DNA of 32,935 nucleotides from Pseudomonadota bacterium. GTDB lineage: Bacteria > Desulfobacterota > Desulfovibrionia > Desulfovibrionales > Desulfovibrionaceae. The DNA is taken from NCBI GenBank assembly GCA_023390395.1, contig JAEWCY010000140.1, positions 1-32,935 on the forward strand, in the 5' to 3' direction. Positions 23,272 to 31,151 of the stretch are shown here, in pieces. The notes under the pieces were generated by a model, which did no database searches, was not told the origin of the DNA, and saw only the letters and a list, made by a program, of their open reading frames with translations. The position numbers and the translations under genes were made by a program. The first letter of the stretch is position 1, and each line of letters begins with the position of its first letter.

Positions 23272-26200
23272 CTAGCGGGTGGCCCAGGCCTCGCGCACGG
23301 GCAGGGGCTCTCCGGAGAGCCACAGGCGCATGGCTCCGCCGACCTGAGAGTCCTGGCGCAGGGTCGTCGGCGTCGCGCCCAGGGAAACGGCGGGCAGGGC
23401 CGAGGCGTCGAACAGCACCTCGATGCGCATGGGGTACTTGGCGTCGGAGCGGATGGAGGCTCCGGGCCCGGACAGCTCGCAGCCGACGAAGAGGATGTTG
23501 ACGGGCTTGTCGAAAAGGACTTCCCGCGCCACGCCTTCGTAGGTGGAGGAGACATCCAGGGGGCCGCGCTCGGAAAAATCCAAAAACACCTCGCGGGCGT
23601 CGATGTCGTTCACTCCGTAGAACACCCTGGCGTAGTTGGGTCTGTCCGTGCGCAGGATGGGATGGATCATGGCCCGCACACCCCTTATGGGCAGCTCCGA
23701 GGCGAAGACGTACTCGGCCAGACAGGGACGATCCTCCAGGCAGGTCAGGGCGTTTCGCAGGATGTTGAGGTTGTCGCGACGCACCATGTTGTAGAGGTCG
23801 AAGCCCTCGGGCGTGAACACGGGGAAAAGGCTCACCAGGCCCTCGCCGCCGGGGTTGAGCGTGACGAGCGAGCCCTCGGGCACGGCCAGGGGAATGGGGA
23901 GCCTTTCCTCGCCAAGGCGCAGCACGGGCCGGGAAACCCCGCCCGTGTAGGAGAGGCCCCGCACGATCCAGGGAAATTCCGCGTCCACGGCCGCCTTCTC
24001 CTCCCGGCCGGCTGGCAGGGACACGGTCGAGTCGGCGAGCCTGGGGTCGTAGACGTAAAAGACCGGCTCGCCGCCAGGCCCGTCAACGACCGCCACCGGC
24101 GGCAGGCCCGGATGGGCCGCCCGGAACCGGGCCAGATCGGCGGCCGGCTGCCAGGCCGCCTCGCCGGCCCGCCCGGGGCAGCGGGCGTCGTCGGCGCAGA
24201 AGGCGTGCAGGGCGTCGGGCCCCAGCGGCGCGACATCCGGCGTCCAGGGCGCGAGCCTGGCGTTGGCCGCGATGTTGGCGAGCACGGCCAGGGGAGCCCG
24301 CGCCGCGGCGTCGCCCGAGTCGCCGTCCACCTCGAAGCGCAGCCGCTCCAGGTCGATGTAGGCCGAGTGGCGGCCGGTGAGGAATTCCAGGCGCACGTAG
24401 AGCGGCTTGCCGGGTTCGGCCCAGGCGAGGCTCGCGGCCACGGGCAGGGTGGACGCGCCGGTGGCCCCGGTCTGGCCGTAGCTCGGGTCGGCCGCGACGA
24501 AGCGGGCGTAGTCGATGTCCTCGACCAGGGCCAGCCGGTCCGGGTCCTGGCCGGCGTAGAGCCGCAACCTGGCCTCGGGGCGCATGACGCGGATCTTGGC
24601 GCGCATGACCGCGTCGAAGCGTACGGCCACGGACCGGCAGGTCGCCCCGGGGGCGGCGACGAGCTTCCAGGTGGCCTGTCCCGGCGCGTCCAGACTGTAG
24701 AGCGACAGGGCGTGGAGCCGGTAGTCCGGGGCGACGTTATGCGCCTGCCAGACCGTCTCGTAAAAGCGCAGGGTGGTGAAATCGTCCGAATAGACCGGCA
24801 CGCCGGCGGGCTCTGGCGAAACCACCAACGGGGCCTGGCTGACCACGCCGCCGCGCGAGAAAAGCACGGTCTCGTCGTCTTGCGGCATGTCCAGGACGCG
24901 CACGAGGCCGGCCGGCTCGAAGCCGCCCTGCTGCGTGACATAGTAGAACTTCCGATAGCCGTGCGCGTCCACGTCGCCGAAATACCGGTAGGCGTCGCGC
25001 AATTCACGCGTCAGCACGACCTTTTTCGGCCGGTTGCATTCGAACATGACGTAGCCGACGTCTTCCTTGTGCAGGAGCAGATACCGGGCCCAACGCTGCA
25101 CATTGTGGTGCCAGCTGCGGTACAGGGCTTCGTACTGGAGGTTCGGGCCGCTGATCCACAGGACACCGGCGAAGCCGAGAGCCAGGCTGGCCGCGGCGTG
25201 AAGGCCGGAGCCGGGAACGAGCCGGCGGTCCAGGACCCAGCGAGCCAGGGCCGCCGCCCCGGCCCCGGCGAAGAGCAGCACGGCGAACAAAAGCCCCACC
25301 AGGTACTTGGCCGTGATCTGCGTCTGCACGTTGACGGCGAAAGCGGCCAGGGTCGGCAGCCCGCACCAGAGGAGCAGCAGGGCCAGGTCGCGGCCCCGCC
25401 GGTTTCGCAAGCTCCAGACCGCGCCGAGGAGCATGAAGAGCAGCACGACGCCCGTGCCCGTGAAGTCGGAATCCCGGAAATAGAGCGTGATCTCCCGAAA
25501 GGCCTTGCCCAGGCGGTACGGGTCGAAGGCGTGGCCGCCGCCCTGGTAGAAGGTGTGGAAGGCCACGAACTGCCCCGGGACCTGGGGCAGGTAGAGCAGC
25601 CCGGCCAGGCACAGTCCCAGGCCGTGGACAAGGGCCAGCCGCAAGGCCCGCGGCCGGTCGGCGGCACGCCGAGCGGCCGGGAGGCACAGGACGCAGGTGA
25701 AAAGGGCCTGGGCCAGGACGAAGGGCGCGGCGATGTAGGAGCTGTAGAGCATCAGCGCCGTGGACAGACCGTAGCCGACGGCCGTGCGCCAGGTCCGGTC
25801 GTCGAGGAGGCGCTTGTAGCAGTAAAGTGACAGGAGCGAGAAGGTGTAGAAGACCGCGTACCAGCGCATGTACCTGGAATAGGCGACGTGGAACTGCAGC
25901 AACGCCCCGTAAAGCGTGCTGCAAAGGGCGGCCTGCTCGTCGAAGAACCGCCGTGCGACCAGAAACAGCATGGCCAGCGAGGCCAGACCGAAAAGAACGA
26001 ACGGCAGGCGGACGAAAAAATCGTCGTCCTTGAGCAACCGGAAGCCGTGGATCAGCAGATGGTGCAGCGGAGGCGACGTGTCGAGGGCCACATCCGAAGC
26101 AGCCTGCCCGTTGAGGCTCTCAAGCAGCTTGTCCACGGGAAGAGACGCCCGGTGCAGGGCAAGGTGCTCGTCCCACTGCAGCTCGGGCCCGCCCAGATCG

Positions 26201-26286
26201 TGCAGCCGTATGCAGGCAGCAACGACGAGAATGATGCCAAGCGCGACCAGACTCCATCGCGTATTTCGCTCATATCCATGAACCAC
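23272..26286 (-). CDS. GT39/ArnT-like membrane glycosyltransferase with long C-terminal domain
   Basis: About 1004 residues. The first hydrophobic helix (SLVALGIILVVAACIRL) is followed by LQWDEHLAL, the Asp-Glu motif in the first outer loop of GT-C enzymes of the PMT/ArnT class, and about ten further membrane segments to roughly residue 390. These enzymes transfer sugars from polyprenyl phosphates to acceptors outside the cytoplasm. The remaining 600 residues are mostly soluble, without a motif I recognise. The start is uncertain: the frame extends to a TTG at 26349, but the GTG at 26286 has GGGGA upstream and suits the first helix. No neighbouring polysaccharide genes are present, so its acceptor is unknown. 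Confidence 0.75.
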   Translation of the reverse strand: MVHGYERNTRWSLVALGIILVVAACIRLHDLGGPELQWDEHLALHRASLPVDKLLESLNGQAASDVALDTSPPLHHLLIHGFRLLKDDDFFVRLPFVLFGLASLAMLFLVARRFFDEQAALCSTLYGALLQFHVAYSRYMRWYAVFYTFSLLSLYCYKRLLDDRTWRTAVGYGLSTALMLYSSYIAAPFVLAQALFTCVLCLPAARRAADRPRALRLALVHGLGLCLAGLLYLPQVPGQFVAFHTFYQGGGHAFDPYRLGKAFREITLYFRDSDFTGTGVVLLFMLLGAVWSLRNRRGRDLALLLLWCGLPTLAAFAVNVQTQITAKYLVGLLFAVLLFAGAGAAALARWVLDRRLVPGSGLHAAASLALGFAGVLWISGPNLQYEALYRSWHHNVQRWARYLLLHKEDVGYVMFECNRPKKVVLTRELRDAYRYFGDVDAHGYRKFYYVTQQGGFEPAGLVRVLDMPQDDETVLFSRGGVVSQAPLVVSPEPAGVPVYSDDFTTLRFYETVWQAHNVAPDYRLHALSLYSLDAPGQATWKLVAAPGATCRSVAVRFDAVMRAKIRVMRPEARLRLYAGQDPDRLALVEDIDYARFVAADPSYGQTGATGASTLPVAASLAWAEPGKPLYVRLEFLTGRHSAYIDLERLRFEVDGDSGDAAARAPLAVLANIAANARLAPWTPDVAPLGPDALHAFCADDARCPGRAGEAAWQPAADLARFRAAHPGLPPVAVVDGPGGEPVFYVYDPRLADSTVSLPAGREEKAAVDAEFPWIVRGLSYTGGVSRPVLRLGEERLPIPLAVPEGSLVTLNPGGEGLVSLFPVFTPEGFDLYNMVRRDNLNILRNALTCLEDRPCLAEYVFASELPIRGVRAMIHPILRTDRPNYARVFYGVNDIDAREVFLDFSERGPLDVSSTYEGVAREVLFDKPVNILFVGCELSGPGASIRSDAKYPMRIEVLFDASALPAVSLGATPTTLRQDSQVGGAMRLWLSGEPLPVREAWATR

Positions 26287-26780
26287 GACGCAATATCCCC
26301 ATCGGCCTGCGCGGCATCCCACGCCGACAGGCACCCTGGCATTCGACAAATCGCATCAAAACAGGAATATGGGAAGCTATTCCACAACGTCGCGTCGCGT
26401 CAAGGTGTTGCAGCTCTTTTTCGCGCAAGATCAATGTTGATTCGGTTACGATGTCCGGCGGCATTGTTTCATGTGCTCGGCAGCGACGGAGCCGAAGCCT
26501 GAGATGCGGCGTCCACGCGGCTCGCGGCGTCGCGGCAGGAAAGGCCCGCAAACCGTCTTCCGGGCCTGTTCCCCGGCCGACGCGGCTGCTCGCCAGAGCG
26601 TCGCTCGCGGGAGGACATCAGGGAAAGAAGCCGAATCGCGCCAGGACTCCTATGATCCTAACTATAAATAACCCAAATCGACGGACAGCGAAGGAAAAAG
26701 CCCAGACGGGACGGGGAGATGCAACGGGGAAGCGACAACGGTAGGCCAACGCCGTTGGCCAACCCTACCCCCTGAATACC
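26287..26780. other. Intergenic region left of the tRNA fragment
   Basis: No convincing gene is present; open frames here are shadows without ribosome sites. It must contain the promoter of the glycosyltransferase gene. A short inverted repeat AGGCCCG/CGGGCCT occurs at about 26543-26568, and a palindrome at 26740-26769 is listed separately. Confidence 0.4.
26740..26769. repeat. GGCCAACG palindrome on the chromosome side of the junction
   Basis: GGCCAACG (26744-26751) and CGTTGGCC (26753-26760) flank one base, and GGTAGG/CCTACC extend the symmetry outwards. The GCCAAC core is the motif that is iterated on the other side of the tRNA fragment (26926-27045). Confidence 0.6.
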
Positions 26781-26817
26781 AAAAAATGGGCCGCTAGCAT
26801 GGCTTGCTAACGGCCCA
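26781..26817 (-). terminator. Rho-independent terminator of the tRNA-Pro gene
   Basis: Read on the minus strand, a 13-base arm pair (26805-26817 with 26787-26799, one internal mismatch) is followed by TTTTTT (26786-26781). It lies 16 bp after the CCA end of the tRNA fragment, so the native 3' flank of the tRNA is on this side. Confidence 0.75.
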
Positions 26818-26833
26818 AATTTCTTGGAAATCT

Positions 26834-26878
26834 TGGTCGGGACGAGAGGATTTGAACCTCCGCCCCCCTGAACCCCAT
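26834..26878 (-). tRNA. 3' half of tRNA-Pro(GGG), disrupted (attachment site)
   Basis: On the minus strand the sequence gives anticodon loop ATGGGGT, the 3' anticodon stem, a variable loop, T arm GGAGG-TTCAAAT-CCTCT, acceptor strand CGTCCCG, A and CCA. It closely follows the E. coli tRNA-Pro(GGG) 3' half. The D arm, the 5' acceptor strand and the 5' anticodon stem are absent: upstream of the loop the sequence no longer pairs. This is the pattern left by integrases that recombine in the anticodon loop or downstream. The intact copy should lie at the other end of the island, outside this window. Confidence 0.85.
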
Positions 26879-26925
26879 GCTCTCCAGAAGGCATAACATA
26901 CTGAAATTATTAAAAAAATCATAGT

Positions 26926-27045
26926 AGCCAACATTGGCGCGCCAACGGTTATCCAACGGTTTTTATTGACTAAATACGCGTCAGGCCAACGTCGGATTCA
27001 GGGGGCCAACGCTAACGCCAACGGTGCTGCCAACGGTTTGCCAAA
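26926..27045. repeat. Iterated GCCAAC(GGT) motifs next to the attachment site
   Basis: CCAAC occurs at about 26927, 26942, 26953, 26985, 27006, 27018 and 27030, most as GCCAACG, with an inverted TTGGC at 26935 and another at 27060. About seven copies within 115 bp, spaced 11-32 bp, suggests arm-type integrase or excisionase sites, or replication iterons. Confidence 0.6.
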
Positions 27046-27143
27046 CACGCCGATGGCTGTTGGCACTAATTAAAATTTTTTAAATAATTACAATAAGTTA
27101 TATCTACTTTATCTTCATACCAACCGTGGTGAGTCACGCCCCC

Positions 27144-27401
27144 CTACCCTTCGCCACGAAACTGCAGCCACTGGCGTCCTTTGTCCGTGAGACGATACCG
27201 TTGCAGGCGGCTATTGGGCTTGCCAGGGATGGTCATCTCGATGAATCCCTCCGCCAGGGCTGGCTGAAGATAGCGTTCACGAAAAGACTTGCGATCTTGC
27301 AACTTCAAGAGATTTTGCAACGTCTCACGGGACATTTCACCCTCCACGACCAGGAGCAGCTGACCGACTTGGGGGGGTGACTGAGGGGGCAGAGGGGACA
27401 A
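27144..27401 (-). pseudogene. C-terminal winged-helix remnant (Fic or AlbA/RecG-like protein end)
   Basis: About 86 residues ending at 27144 contain PPQVGQLLLVVEGEMSRETLQ (shortened here), KLQDRKSFRERYLQPALAEG and IEMTIPGKPNSRLQRYRLT. I recognise this as the winged-helix domain found at the C-terminus of some Fic proteins and AlbA/RecG-like ATP-binding proteins. There is no ATG and no ribosome site; the only in-frame starts are TTG codons, and the upstream bases are the promoter of the divergent gene. It is best read as the surviving tail of a larger gene whose N-terminal part was lost. A free-standing small regulator is less likely. Confidence 0.6.
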
Positions 27402-27414
27402 TGATCTATATCTA

Positions 27415-27443
27415 TTGACAAATACTATTTTCTGTAATTTACT
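27415..27443 (+). promoter_or_regulatory. Sigma-70 promoter candidate
   Basis: A perfect TTGACA (27415-27420) is followed after 17 bp by TTTACT (27438-27443), 24 bp before the ATG at 27467. Confidence 0.55.
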
Positions 27444-27466
27444 CCGGTCGCAGGAGAAACGACGCC

Positions 27467-28021
27467 ATGGAAATGACAAGTCTACGTGAACTTCATCAGG
27501 ATATGATCAGGACGGGGGTTGATATTCAGCAGTTCCGAATAAGGACTGGCGCGGCTGAGTTCGATTGTCTTTTTTCTACTCGAGAAACGCCATTCGTGCT
27601 GTCAATGACATCTCGGGGCGCTAATCCCAAGTTTTTTAAATTTGCTGTACGGCCAGGCTATAAGATTGCCGCCTATCTTGGAGACGATTACGGAAAGCTA
27701 CTAAGTGTACTTTTCGTTGATGGGAGCAGCGGTCATCATCTTGATCCAAAAAATTTTTTCTCTGAATTGAATACATTGATACCGAAGGTGGCCCGTATTA
27801 ATGCCGTCCCTTCTCCTGAGGAAATATGTCGGCTTAGACACGATATCGCAGAAAAGGAAAAACCTTATTTTGATCGATGGGAACAGCGTGGCAGAGGCCC
27901 ATCCCCAGAAAATAAACAAAAAACATTAATAATACTCGGACCTGAGGCTCTCGATTTCAGTATTAATGTAAATAAATCTAGCATCTGGAGTTCAACTCCC
28001 ACTGGTCGACCATGGAAATAA
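27467..28021 (+). CDS. Uncharacterised island protein (DUF6037-like?)
   Basis: A 184-residue protein with AGGAG 10 bp before the ATG. It begins MEMTSLRELHQDMIRTGVDI and has a mixed alpha/beta middle part (FDCLFSTRETPFVLSMTSRG, FKFAVRPGYKIAAYLGDDYG). No signal peptide, membrane segment or catalytic motif is evident. It reminds me of proteins labelled DUF6037 that are common in mobile regions, but I cannot confirm this. It is the first plus-strand gene of the island and has its own promoter and probable terminator. The last 14 residues, rich in Ser, Thr and Pro, may come from a shifted end. Confidence 0.7.
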   Translation: MEMTSLRELHQDMIRTGVDIQQFRIRTGAAEFDCLFSTRETPFVLSMTSRGANPKFFKFAVRPGYKIAAYLGDDYGKLLSVLFVDGSSGHHLDPKNFFSELNTLIPKVARINAVPSPEEICRLRHDIAEKEKPYFDRWEQRGRGPSPENKQKTLIILGPEALDFSINVNKSSIWSSTPTGRPWK

Positions 28022-28066
28022 GAAAATTATCAGAAAGAGTTTTATGCCATAAGCAATCTACAAATA

Positions 28067-28186
28067 CTACACCTTTTTGATTTCGGAGATAGCTTCTTTG
28101 ATCCGCTGACAGACAAGAGCTAAACTTCTCCAGGTAAAAGCTTTGGCCCGAAGCCGCGTACAAAACTCCCACTGATACTTGACCAT
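28067..28186 (-). pseudogene. N-terminal gene fragment (DUF6880-like?)
   Basis: A 39-codon frame encodes MVKYQWEFCTRLRAKAFTWR followed by SLALVCQRIKEAISEIKKV and a stop. The W-x-F-x2-R-L-R-x2-A-F-x-W and IKEAISEIKKV pattern resembles the start of a much longer uncharacterised family (DUF6880 type, from memory). It is probably a truncated remnant of island cargo. Confidence 0.4.
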
Positions 28187-28198
28187 ACCGGTTCATTT

Positions 28199-28218
28199 GC
28201 GCAGGCTCCTGCGCTTTT
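28199..28218 (+). terminator. Possible terminator after the uncharacterised gene
   Basis: GCGCAG-GCTC-CTGCGC forms a 6-bp stem followed by TTTT, 178 bp after the stop at 28021. Confidence 0.4.
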
Positions 28219-28319
28219 GGTTTGGCTTGAAAACTGGAAAAGGATTCCGTGTGTTTTCAGGCCCTGGGTCCGCAACAAAAAGCATAATAAAAACCAGTCA
28301 GATATAAGAGAGCGTGAAA

Positions 28320-28404
28320 AAAACGGGAGAAGAGATTTCCTCCTCCCGTGTAATAGGTACTCAATTTACCCCAGACTCGGCAACAGGCTCACCGCCCTTT
28401 CCTT
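28320..28404 (-). repeat. 85-bp copy of the integrase 3' end and terminator
   Basis: It matches 29859-29943 in 80 of 85 positions. On the minus strand it encodes the last residues KERAVSLLPSLG and stop of the integrase, then the same hairpin terminator. Nothing of the integrase remains upstream of these residues, so it is a scar of a second copy. Confidence 0.88.
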
Positions 28405-28519
28405 TGGATATTGAAAGGTTCATTGACTAACATATTTTATCAATAGTTTTGTGGGCATAACTAAGGGTATTCACTAAATAAAAAAACAAGATACAAAGCC
28501 TGATCCAATATTATGACAT

Positions 28520-29608
28520 CTAAAGGCGCTTAGCAGTTTCTCTTGCTTCATTAACCATTGTCCAAAAATCTTCTGACAAATCAAATTTAAATATTCCACC
28601 GTCTAGGTCTATCTTCATCCAACGTTTAGAAATAACCTTTTCACATTGAAGTAATGGCACCAAGGTAGACTTTTCATCGGAAATCTTGATAGATATATTA
28701 TGACAAGTATACGTTGAATTTATGCCAGGAAATTCTATATTTCTGTATTCTTCATCCCTGACATATCTATGAACAGGTGGAACGGCTATTTTATAACAAT
28801 TTACAACATCCATTTTATCTGTCTCAGTGGGCTCGATCACAAAAAAACAAAGGATACCATCATGATAAAATTGTTTAATTATCCTCCTCAACCCCAACTT
28901 TTTTTCGCCTTGGCCATCGCCATCTCCCCAAAAAACATATGTCACATCGCCAATTTTTGTAAACTTAGACCCAACAAAAACTACTCCTTCGTACCCGCCT
29001 CCATATAAGAAATTTAAATTTTCCTGGTCTATGATTTCTTTATGCAAATACGTACTATTGAACGAAAGCAAAAACGATGCAGCAATGTCAAGACTATTCA
29101 TTTGACCATAACTTATCGCCGGCAATCTTTCGGCCTTCACAAGACCATCGAGGTAATTACTACAACCACCTGCAAAATAAACCAATCCATTTTTATCCGT
29201 ATCAATCAGCTGAACATTATGAGGAACGAATTTTGCATGCCCGTCCCTAGCGATATAAGCAATCAAAGAAATTTTTTTAAGCTCACCTTCTCCTTTCATT
29301 TTTGCTAAGTGCGTTCCAAATGTAAATTCATTAAATTGTTTTGCTTTGTTTAAATTATTTAATTCTGCAATGACAGTTGCAGCATGCACCATACTTCCAG
29401 CCCATGCAATAGCGATGTTATCTCCTAAAATCGATATTTTTTGTCGCAGATTGACAGGCTCAAAACCTGAACCAGAGAGTGAGCACTTCGATACGCTTCC
29501 AATTGTTGGGATTGTTAATGGGTTATTTCCAGTGATTTCATTTGATATCAATATGTCACCGATCAAAACAGGAACACTGTTTATATTAAGACTGGCGATT
29601 ACCGTCAT
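28520..29608 (-). CDS. Putative proteasome-like (Ntn-hydrolase fold) island protein
   Basis: A 362-residue protein. Its start MTVIASLNINSVPVLIGDIL resembles the N-terminus of HslV/proteasome beta subunits (T-T-I-[VA]-x6-V-V-[IL]-x-G-D), where removal of Met exposes the catalytic Thr. A second family-like segment follows: ILGDNIAIAWAGSMVHAATV, like the central A-G-S/T-x-x-D-A strand-helix. The second of two adjacent ATGs is preferred, because AGGAG is 7 bp upstream and Thr would then be residue 2. The C-terminal 180 residues are unrecognised. There is no ATPase partner such as HslU next to it. It is AT-rich compared with the left part of the window and stands alone between an integrase and its scar, so it is probably mobile cargo. 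The fold assignment is by eye. Confidence 0.6.
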   Translation of the reverse strand: MTVIASLNINSVPVLIGDILISNEITGNNPLTIPTIGSVSKCSLSGSGFEPVNLRQKISILGDNIAIAWAGSMVHAATVIAELNNLNKAKQFNEFTFGTHLAKMKGEGELKKISLIAYIARDGHAKFVPHNVQLIDTDKNGLVYFAGGCSNYLDGLVKAERLPAISYGQMNSLDIAASFLLSFNSTYLHKEIIDQENLNFLYGGGYEGVVFVGSKFTKIGDVTYVFWGDGDGQGEKKLGLRRIIKQFYHDGILCFFVIEPTETDKMDVVNCYKIAVPPVHRYVRDEEYRNIEFPGINSTYTCHNISIKISDEKSTLVPLLQCEKVISKRWMKIDLDGGIFKFDLSEDFWTMVNEARETAKRL

Positions 29609-29860
29609 CATCTATCTCCTGTATATAATCATTCTGCGATGACTTTAAAGATTGGAATAAATGGCTTTCGGCTCTACGTTATTCTCTGATCGAGCAAACA
29701 AGATTCACATACTTCCCCCGCTTATCAACTGCGAGTTTCGGCTTTAAAATGCTTACTTTTACTATAGAATATCAATTCAAACTCTGTTTATCAAGGCATA
29801 ACTAACAGGAACTACAAAGCATTCTCGATGCCGCCAAATATGAAAACGTGACGGTAAGAA

Positions 29861-29890
29861 AACGGGAGGAGAGATTTCCTCCTCCCGTGT
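29861..29890 (-). terminator. Rho-independent terminator of the integrase gene
   Basis: Read on the minus strand, ACGGGAGGAG and CTCCTCCCGT form a 10-bp stem around GAAATCT, followed by TTTTC, 15 bp after the integrase stop. The region from 29612 to 29860 has no gene that I can see. Confidence 0.75.
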
Positions 29891-29904
29891 AGTAGGTACT
29901 CAAT

Positions 29905-31020
29905 TTAACCCAGACTCGGCAACAGGCTAACCGCCCGTTCCTTCTCCCCGACCATGTACTGATAATAGGTATCGGCAGTCATGGTGATTGTGGAGTGACC
30001 CATCAGCTTCGAAACAGCGGCCAAATCTGCTCCATTTGTGAGCATCGTGGTCGCATACAGATGCCGAAGGTCATACATCCTTGTAGGGACGGTGATGCCT
30101 GCGCGCTGAACTGCTGCCTGATATGCCTTGTTCATCCGCTCCACAGGCTTACCGTGATACTCGATTACAAACCCTTGCTTCGACTCCTTTTGTTTTTCCT
30201 TCAATTTCTTGAGAAACTCCGGTGTGATCGGGAGAGTTCGGTAGGTTTTGGTCTTTGTAGCAAAGACCTTGATCGTACTTTTATCCCAATCGATCTGACT
30301 GTATTTTATAGCAAACAGCTCTGAAACACCAGGACGAAGCCCAAGGTTAAAACAGACCTCAATAGCCCAAGCGACATGTGTGTCAGCATGAGCCATGATT
30401 TTTTTCACATCCTTGAGGGTGATTTGCACTTCCCGGGGACGCTCTTTAGTCTTTTTCCTTCCCTTTATAGGGTTGACGGAAGTTAGTCCCATCGTAATGC
30501 CAAAGTTGAACATCGCGTTGAGATAATCCGTATAGCGATTTATTGTCACCCGCGAAAGCACCTTTCCCGAATTGTTCCTCGCTTCTTGATAATGCCGAAT
30601 AAACGGTATGATGTCATTTGTATACGACATGCTATCAACAAACTTGTTCCCCAAAACCGGAAGAAACTGATTTTTAAAATGGGTCGCAACGTTCTGGATA
30701 TGTCGCTTCGAGCTTCCCGACGCCTTTAAGTGGTCGACAAACTTATCCGCAAGCTCCACCAATGTAATCCCGTACCGAACAGGCCGTGGTTGCTGTTGTT
30801 GCTGAACAACCTGTATCGGCATATATGCAGGTACAAACTCCGCATGATTTGCAACAGGCTGCGCGATATTTCCCTGGGTTTCTTTCTTGTTCTTAATGGC
30901 CTCATCGAATGCTATCGCCTTGACATGCCCGGCTTCCCCCTTTCCAAAGGAACGATCATGTCGTTTACCATTTTCCCAAAAGTAGACCATCCATCGCTCG
31001 TTGCGTTGATAGATTCCCAT
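29905..31020 (-). CDS. Tyrosine recombinase/integrase 1 (full length)
   Basis: The 371-residue integrase has an N-terminal arm-binding part (GIYQRNERWMVYFWENGKRH), a core-binding SAM-like domain (about 110-200) and a catalytic domain with Arg in LGLRPGVSELFAIKYSQIDW, YDLRHLYATTMLTNG, LMGHSTITMTADTYYQY with the nucleophile Tyr. The usual first His of H-x-x-R is Tyr (YDLR). The start at 31020 is chosen because GGAG lies 6 bp upstream; a longer frame to 31122 is not supported. It is the likely enzyme for integration at tRNA-Pro(GGG), although it lies about 3 kb from the tRNA fragment rather than beside it. Confidence 0.92.
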   Translation of the reverse strand: MGIYQRNERWMVYFWENGKRHDRSFGKGEAGHVKAIAFDEAIKNKKETQGNIAQPVANHAEFVPAYMPIQVVQQQQQPRPVRYGITLVELADKFVDHLKASGSSKRHIQNVATHFKNQFLPVLGNKFVDSMSYTNDIIPFIRHYQEARNNSGKVLSRVTINRYTDYLNAMFNFGITMGLTSVNPIKGRKKTKERPREVQITLKDVKKIMAHADTHVAWAIEVCFNLGLRPGVSELFAIKYSQIDWDKSTIKVFATKTKTYRTLPITPEFLKKLKEKQKESKQGFVIEYHGKPVERMNKAYQAAVQRAGITVPTRMYDLRHLYATTMLTNGADLAAVSKLMGHSTITMTADTYYQYMVGEKERAVSLLPSLG

Positions 31021-31120
31021 ACGAAACTCCAGTATTGTTGAAGTTGACAAAGGACATAGATCCTGAACAGCAACGCTACTCAGTTCTTTGAAAAACCATT
31101 TGAAAACGAGTGATTGAAGC

Positions 31121-31143
31121 AAAAGGGGCAGAACACCCCTTTT
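31121..31143. terminator. Bidirectional hairpin between the two recombinase genes
   Basis: AAAAGGGG-CAGAACA-CCCCTTTT gives an 8-bp stem with A and T tracts on its outer sides; on the minus strand it ends the second recombinase transcript 8 bp after its stop. Confidence 0.7.
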
Positions 31144-31151
31144 GAGGAAAG

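Noticed and set aside
26451..26744. Plus-strand ORFs between the glycosyltransferase and the tRNA fragment
   Set aside because: They are basic, low-complexity translations, overlap one another in two frames, and have no ribosome site or motif.
26926..27045. CRISPR array suggested by repeated short motifs
   Set aside because: The repeats are only 6-8 bp with irregular spacing and no cas gene is near; no CRISPR array is visible anywhere in the window.
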